Made by a program: the position numbers and the translations under genes. The notes below the pieces were generated by a model. The model made no database searches, was not told the DNA's origin, and was given only the letters and a program-made list of their open reading frames with translations. From Nyssa sinensis (Eukaryota > Streptophyta > Magnoliopsida > Cornales > Nyssaceae): a stretch of DNA of 64,000 nucleotides. The stretch lies in the NCBI GenBank assembly GCA_008638375.1, contig CM018038.1, positions 28,556,753 through 28,620,752 on the forward strand, read 5' to 3'. This document shows positions 57,992-64,000 of this stretch, piece after piece. Positions within the stretch are counted from its first letter, which is position 1. Each line of letters begins with the position of its first letter.

Positions 57992-58181
57992 GTATGGATG
58001 CATAATTTCTCTCTATTTGCAATTTTTTTTTTTTTTGGGACTTCAGAGAGGTATCATGAGTACTTTGTGGGTTGGCAGAAGTTAGGCTCTAGGTTACTTT
58101 GTGGAACTCATACCTTTTATTATTAATTTGGGTTCAGTGAGTATGTGGGTCGCTTTCTAATGGCATCGTTTTGTATTTGAT

Positions 58182-58790
58182 TTGACTGATCAAAACTTCG
58201 CCTACAGCAGACCTTTCAAGATTATGTTCTTGGGGCCAAACCTAGCTTTAAAACCATGCTTAATTTCATTAATAGGCAATGCCAGAATATGGGAAGCATT
58301 AGACTATTTCTGCTTAAGACGGGTTTTTGTCCTTGAGTTTGATCAAATTGAAGGCATGGACCAAATCTTGGAATTGGGTTCACTGTCTTTTGACAGTAAA
58401 CTGTTGATTTTGAAACCTTGGGCTCCAGATGTTAACCTTGAGGAGGGTGTGAGTTCCATTCCTGTTTGGGTAAGATTTCCTAGTCTCAGACTTTCTTCTA
58501 TGTAATGGAAAAGCTTTAAGCAACATGGCTAGTTTTTTGCATAAACATTTATTTACTGACAAGCTGACAACTACTGAGTCATCTGTCTTATGCCAGGATA
58601 TGTATTGAGGTTGATAAATTGTCCCAATTTCCTACAGTGATTCCTATTCAAGATTGGGATGGTTGCATTTACCCCTATGAGTTGCAATCACTGTAAAATC
58701 TATGGGCATAGATCAGGACAATGTCCTTTGAAAGTTATTGTCAGGGGAAAACTAAACAAGAGTGGGTAGTGGGTACGTAAGCCAATCATC
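58182..58790 (+). pseudogene. LINE ORF1 remnant (DUF4283-like and CCHC zinc knuckle)
   Basis: One frame reads DYVLGAKPSFKTMLNFINRQ and GSIRLFLLKTGF. After a shift near 58325 another reads VLEFDQIEGMDQILELGSLS and FDSKLLILKPWAPDVNLEEG, then VSSIPVWVRFPSL. Further on is GMVAFTPMSCNHCKIYGHRS with GQCP, a C-X2-C-X4-H-X4-C knuckle. This is the RNA-binding ORF1 protein of plant L1-like LINEs. Confidence 0.8.
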
Positions 58791-59249
58791 AAAGATGGTC
58801 GTGAAGATCAGAAGGACAACTTGGCAGGTACTGGTATGGCTGATCCAAATGAGATTGATAGAGTTGGAATGGTTGGGAAGAAGCCCTTAGATAAATGAAT
58901 CAAGTTTGTGATGTCAGGGAGACTGAGGCTTAGAATGAAAATAAGGATGTCCAAATTCAACAACTGCTATGTCTAGTTCTGATGCTGTGAGGAAAAATAA
59001 AGGGAAAGATATTGCTAGCACTGCTGTAGTGCACTCTAGTCCTCTTGGTCAAGTTGCTGATATTAATCTGCAGTCTTTTGATCAAGCTCCTCAGATCATT
59101 CAAAAATCCATTTGATAATCTGCCTAATGAAGAGGACCTGGAGCAGATTTCATTTGCTACTGCTAGTACTAGTAAGGTCAATGTTCCCAAGAAAAGTAAT
59201 AATAAGAGGAAGGGGAGGGGTCCTTCAGCTAGGAAACATAAGTAACTCC

Positions 59250-60001
59250 ATGATTCAATTAGCATCCTGGAATATTAGAGGATTACATGATCCTCTCAAG
59301 TAAAAAGAAGCTAGGAAATTCAAAAAGGATCAGAATTTAGCTCTGGTTGCCTTATGTGAAACTAAGGTCAGGAGTGAAAATTTAGTTACTGTAAGGAAGA
59401 AGTGTTTCAAAAACTGGGGATTTCTCTACAATCATCCATCTATCGGAGTTGGCAGAGTCTTGTTAGGTTGGAATCCTGATATTCTAAAAGTTGAGATCCT
59501 GCACACTTCTAGTCTGGCAGGCACAACTTGCATTCAAGTTGAGAATTCTCCAATGTGGTTTTATGCTAGTTTTGTGCATGGGGCATTTGAACAAGAGCAC
59601 AGGAAGGATTTGTGGACTCATTTAAGAAACTATGGTGCTATCTTTCAGTCTCACCCTTGGCTCTAATGGGTGATTTCAATATTGTAAGAAATGCCAATGA
59701 AAGATGTGGGGTTTGTGGTATTGATAGGGGAGCTGTAACAGATTTCAATATTTGTTTTGAAGATGTTGGATTGGAGGATGTGAATGCCAAAGGTTTGGTT
59801 CACTTGGAGCAATAGGAGGGAAGAGTTTAACAATGTGCGGAGCAAGCTGGATAGGGTGATGATCAATGAGGCTTGGTTGCAGTATTTTTCAGAAACAGAG
59901 GCTTTTTTTAAACCTTCCTGGTGTATCACAGCCCAGCTGGTTGTCTTATTGGGCCTCCTAGGAAGAGACCCTAAAAGTCCATTAGATTTTACAATTATTG
60001 G
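59250..60001 (+). pseudogene. LINE APE-type endonuclease remnant
   Basis: Motifs in order: ASWNIRGLHDPL (Asn), LVALCETKV (Glu), LLMGDFNIVRNANERCG (Asp/Asn), WFTWSNRREEFNNVRSKLDR (Trp/Arg and LDR) and then CITAQLVV where the catalytic S-D-H is expected. GPPRKRP and YNYWM follow, up to the nested insertion. Stops and shifts divide the frame and the active-site His region is altered, so it cannot be active. Confidence 0.82.
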
Positions 60002-60004
60002 ATG

Positions 60005-60528
60005 TGATTCAACCCGGTCCTACAGGAACTGCCATAGCCTGCCCCTAATGGGATGGATTTAGGGGAAGCTATTTGAACCTCATTAGGGTTTTGGGCGAGT
60101 TTGGGGTAAAAGCCCTCCCGCCTCAATTATATAAAATAAAATAATGAATGAGATATAAATAAAATAATAAATGAGTTTTTATGCTACATAGTTAATGATT
60201 ATAATGATATTTTTAGTCTTGTGTTGGAGGTTTAGACAAACTTGATATAGTTATACATTTATAAAAAAAACAATACCATTCTAATTCTTTATAAATATGC
60301 AGACCTTTTTTTTAACACATGTAATGTATTGTTTGAAATGTGTTAATTACATTTAATTTAATTAAATAAATAAACACATAAAATTTTAATAGTTAAATGG
60401 GTACTCCGATGGGGACCCGCCCCATTCCATCACGGGATTTAAACGGGGTTTGGGAATTTTTTTTTTTTTCGCTGGGCAGGGTTGGGGGAGGGATCCCCTC
60501 CCTGAACCTGCCCCATTGCCATCCCTTC
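60005..60528 (+). mobile_element. Nested insertion inside the LINE (524 bp)
   Basis: LINE coding text stops at YNYWM (TATTGGATG, 60004) and resumes at MQHRDFAPLLSSICNEPLRG (ATGCAGCAT, 60529). The inserted block has GC-rich ends around an AT-rich core; GGGATGGATTTAGGGG near 60050 and CCCCATTGCCATCCC near 60511 are imperfect inverted repeats. ATG flanks both sides, compatible with a 3-bp target duplication or coincidence. The family is not identified. Confidence 0.7.
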
Positions 60529-62430
60529 ATGCAGCATAGGGATTTTGCTCCTCTGCTATCTTCTATTTGCAATGAGCCCTTAAGGGGCAATCCTATGTTT
60601 TTGCCAAGTCAAAAGCTCAAAAAGGTTAAAGGTGTTCATAAACAATTCAGTTCGAAGTTCTTTAGCAATATCTCTTGTAGAACAGCCAAGCTATGGAGCA
60701 TTTGAGAGAATGCTATACTGATCTTGCAAATAATCCTCTTGATTCTGATCTCCTAAAATTGGAAAGGGCTGCAAGGGTCCAACATGCTGATTCTAGTGCA
60801 TCAGAGGAAGCTTATTATAGGCAAAAGTCCATGATTAGGTGGCTGCAACTTGGGGATAGGAATACACCTTATTTTCAGAGAGTTGTGAATAGTAATAGGG
60901 CTGGGACTATGCTGCTTACTATTACTAACAGTGAGGGGGCACAGAATACAAGATCCTGAGATTGTTAAATGAAGCTTTGAATTGTTTCAAGAATGGTGTC
61001 TCTAGGCAGTACCCAGAAAATTTGGATAGACTCGGAAAATGTGTTAGAACTCAATGAGGATCAAAGGAATCAGCTTGATGATCCTGTTTTTGCAGAAGAA
61101 ATTGAAAGGGAAATTTTTGAGATGAAGGGAGATAAGGCCCCCGAGCTAGATGGTTTCAATCGAGCCTTTTTTTGATATAATTGGCATCTGGTTGGCCCTT
61201 ATGTTTTTGAAGCTGTGTCTTATTTTTTCCAGCATTGCAGGATGCAACAAGGTTGGAATGCCACTGCTTTGACCCTCATCCCTAAGACTCAAAATCCCAC
61301 TTCCATGAGGGATTATATATTTATATGTCTGTTGCCTGCTGCAACAACACAATCTATATAGGTGTGACTAAAGTTATAGCCAATATATTAAAGTTGGTTA
61401 TGCCTCAGTCTCATTAGTCATTCTCAAGCTGCTCTTGTGAAGGGCAGGACCATTAGTGATAATCGTCTTATTATACAAGAACTTCTTAGGAATTATCATT
61501 AGAATGATTCTCCTTCCAGGTGTGCTTTTAGGTGGACCTCATGAAAGCATATGATTTTGTGCATTTGGAGCTTCATCTTGGACATTTTATTGGTTTTAGG
61601 CTTCCCTATGAACATGAGGAAACGGATTGAGGCCCGCATCACTACCCCTAAGTTTTTTATCATGATGAGTGATTTTCTTGAGGGATATTTTGTTGGGGCT
61701 AGGGGACTAAGAAAAGGGGACCCTATGTCTCCTTTTCTTTTTCTTCTTGTCATGGAAATGTTCTCTTGTTTGCTCTCCAAGAATGCCTCTTCAAATCAGT
61801 TTTAATATCCACCTAGTGTGCTAGACTCAAAATCACACACATTTGTTCTGCTTCTCTTGGCATTCTCAAGCTGCTTTTGTGAAGGGCAGGACCATTAGTG
61901 ATAATCGTCTTATTATACAAGAGCTTCTTAGGAATTATCATAAGAATAATTCTCCTTCCAGGTGTGCTGTTAGGTGGACCTCATGAAACCATATGATTTC
62001 GTGCATTTGGAGCTTCGTCTTGGACATTTTATTGGTTTTAGGCTTCCCTATGAACATGAGGAAAAGGATTGAGGCCTGCATCACTACCCCTAAGTTTTTT
62101 ATAATGATTTATGAATTTCTTGAGGGATATTTTGTTGGGGCTAGGGGACTAAGAAAAGGGGACCCTATGTCCCCTTTTCTTTTCTTCTTGTCTTGGAAAT
62201 GTTCTCTTGTTTGCTCTCCAAGAATGCCTCTTCAAATCAATTTTAATATCCACCAAGTGTGCTAGACTCAAAATCACACATTTGTTTTGCTTCTCTTGGC
62301 ATCTGCCATTAGGGATTCTGTCACTATCCTTGAAAATACTCTTATTAGAATTTGAGAGAATGTTTGGGTTAACTCCAAACCTTCAAAAGAGCTCTATGTA
62401 AGATACTTAGGTACACATATAGTATTTACA
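60529..62430 (+). pseudogene. LINE reverse transcriptase remnant
   Basis: Readable pieces are SQKLKKVKGVHKQFSSKFFS, YYRQKSMIRWLQLGDRNTPY with FQRVVNSNRAG, EIEREIFEMKGDKAPELDGF (the DKAPGPDGF motif, altered), WNATALTLIPKTQNP, VIANILKLVMP and GARGLRKGDPMSPFLF (RT palm). The expected FADD box reads CFASLG in both duplicate units (before 61860 and near 62300), so the catalytic aspartates are gone. A 442-bp block is duplicated. Confidence 0.82.
61419..62302 (+). repeat. 442-bp tandem duplication within the LINE RT
   Basis: Unit 1 (61419-61860) and unit 2 (61861-62302) both start CATTCTCAAGCTGCT and end TTGCTTCTCTTGG. They differ at about 15-20 positions, so the event is old enough to have diverged. 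Each unit includes the GARGLRKGDPMSPFLF segment. The duplication repeats about 147 codons of the RT domain. Confidence 0.88.
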
Positions 62431-63090
62431 AGACTGAGAGCTGCTGATTGCAGGGATTTAGTCCAGAGGATTACTTCTAGAGTTAAGTGCCGGACCAACA
62501 AGTTTCTTTCTTATACTAGGAGATTGCAACTTAAAAAAATATATCTTCTTTAGCATACAAGTCTTTTGGAGTCAGCTTTTTTCATTCCTAAAAGGTTAAT
62601 CAAGGAGATAGATTTTGCGGATGTTTTTATGGGGGAGGGGCTGACATGAAAATCAGTGGCTAAATTTGCTTGGTCTGAGGTATGTGAGCCTTATAAGACT
62701 GTGGTCTTGGTCTTAAGAACCTAGTGAATTGGAATAGGGCCTCTATGATAAGACATATATGGACTCTTTGCTCCAAAAGGGATACTTTGTGGGTGTAGTG
62801 GTGTCACTCGTATTATGTAAAAGATAGGAGTACATGGGCTGTCAATATTCCTCCAGATTGTAGCTGGAGTTGGAGGAAGATTTTGGGCCTCAGATCAGTT
62901 GCAAAAAAATTCATGATACAGTTGGTGATGGAAAGGACACCTTTTGGTTTGATCACTAGCATCCATTGGTCCTTTTTTTGAAATCTTTGGCAGTGATGCA
63001 CACTCGGATACTGCTATGTTGCAAACAATGAAAGTGTCCAATGTCATCAGGAATGGTCAATGGAGATGACCTAATTTTGCTTCTGACATA

Positions 63091-63683
63091 ATGTTTCAAA
63101 TTCGAAATTCTACTCCTTCCATTTTCCTCCCAAATTGGTCTACCAAGGATCTGGTCATTTGGCTTTTGCAGAATAATTCAGTTTATAGCTCTGGTTCAGC
63201 TTGGGAAGCTATCAGGACTCGTTACCCTCTGATCAGATGGCATAAGTTAGTTAGGCCTAAATCGAGGATTCCCAAACATGCTTTCAACTTATGGCTCACT
63301 TGCAAGAATGGTTTGAGTCGTTTGACTACCAAGTTAAAGTTGCAGCAGTGGGGGATTCCATTAGACACCAGTTATAGTCTGTGTAATCAGGGGATTGAAA
63401 ATGTAGAGCATTTGTTCTTTTCTTGCTCTTTTGCTAGTTATGTTTCTCCTATTGCTTGGTCCCAGAAACTTCTGTGGATGGAATCTCATGCTTCTGGTAA
63501 TTCTTTTCATCAGAAAGTTATATACTCTGTTTTGCTGCTACCACCTACTTTATATGGATTGAAAGGAATAATAGAATTATTAGGAACCAAAGCACTTCAG
63601 TAGACCAGATTTTAAAGCAAATTGTGGGTTCCATTTCCAGCTATGTAACTACTTGGACTTCGATTTTCAGAATTGGCAGCTGA
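63091..63683 (+). pseudogene. LINE polymerase C-terminus (zf-RVT)
   Basis: An open frame of 170 codons reads IFLPNWSTKDLVIWLLQNNS, RPKSRIPKHAFNLWLTCKNG, LTTKLKLQQWGIPLDTSYSL with C, and IENVEHLFFSCSFASYVSPI, the zinc-binding C-terminal domain of plant L1-type proteins. After a shift near 63560 it ends ERNNRIIRNQ and YVTTWTSIFRIGS followed by a stop. From 63684 the sequence is LINE 3' UTR. Confidence 0.85.
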
Positions 63684-64000
63684 ATCTCAGCTTTGGACGC
63701 TCTACTAGCATTTTCACCTAGCTCTGTTTTGGGTTTTGTGGTCTCACTCTTTTGTTGAATTTGTTCATGTGGATCCTGTTGCCTGGGTATGCTGCTGATT
63801 GGTTATCTCAATCTTTGCTCTTTAGATGGTCTGTTGTATTTGCTTGGGGGGTTCATTGGCTTTTCTCCTAGTTGGTTGTCCGGTCTGTTGCTGTGTATGA
63901 TCCCTTGATTTTGGCCTTGGCAGTTTGCTTCCTTTTGGGGATGCGTTCTTTTGCTGTCAGCTTTGCTATTTGGGTTGTAATTGATGTGTGCTTTGGTTTC

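Larger units (their letters stand above)
58180..64000 (+). mobile_element. Decayed L1-like LINE in an intron, continuing past the window end
   Basis: In order: ORF1 DUF4283-like region and CCHC knuckle, APE-type endonuclease, reverse transcriptase, and zf-RVT C-terminus, all in one orientation, the same as the host gene. There are many stops and frame changes. The left end is in the middle of ORF1, so the element is 5' truncated. It carries a nested 524-bp insertion and a 442-bp tandem duplication. The 3' tail lies beyond 64000. Confidence 0.88.

Overview
The window is nuclear DNA from a flowering plant, most likely a eudicot. It is AT-rich and intron-rich, its host genes belong to plant families, and most of the rest is plant-type transposable elements (Ty3/gypsy LTRs primed by initiator Met-tRNA, L1-like and RTE-like LINEs, a Mutator-like TIR element, several small hairpin MITEs). 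No rRNA, tRNA, CRISPR array or bacterial-type operon was seen. I cannot name the species.

Layout. 1-4060: AT-rich intergenic DNA with MITEs and about 1 kb of TA/TATG/TTTA simple sequence. 4121-8202: the eIF5 gene, with a 5'-UTR intron of about 2 kb, an uninterrupted main CDS (6632-7978) and an upstream ORF (6355-6669) that overlaps the main start. 8210-25500: retroelement territory holding a decayed gypsy LTR/gag, a minus-oriented LTR-like block, a long repeat that recurs near 43.9-47.3 kb, and a 3.3-kb LTR with PBS and gag that is cut off by a second repeat. 25600-34080: POP1 (RNase P/MRP subunit) in ten coding exons, with an antisense LINE in intron 1, a GC-AG intron and two apparent +1 frameshifts. 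34574-37318: a 5'-truncated, frameshifted DWARF27-like relic with one exon missing. 39570-39926, minus strand: the first coding exon of a BRWD/PHIP-like WD-repeat bromodomain gene, broken by a stop and a frameshift. 40190-43578: two LINE 3' fragments and a Mutator-like TIR element. 43869-53112: the second copy of the long repeat, MITEs, a minus-strand coiled-coil retroelement or pararetrovirus-like relic, and a second copy of the repeat that interrupts gag. 56952-57991: the first three exons of a small conserved plant gene of the At5g43822 type. 58180-64000: a decayed L1-like LINE inside that gene's next intron, itself carrying a nested insertion and a 442-bp internal tandem duplication.

The host genes are ordinary single-copy nuclear genes and do not form an operon or pathway; eIF5 acts in translation initiation and POP1 in tRNA/rRNA processing. 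The observation most worth testing is the eIF5 leader: all three AUGs in the second leader exon lie in one frame, the first is in a poor context, and that frame runs through the well-placed eIF5 start. This is the architecture expected for feedback control of start-codon stringency. I found no convincing evidence of a wholly new system. The other notable results are hidden gene relics (DWARF27-like, BRWD-like), the repeated +1 indels in POP1, and TE nesting that can be placed to the base because a reading frame is interrupted.
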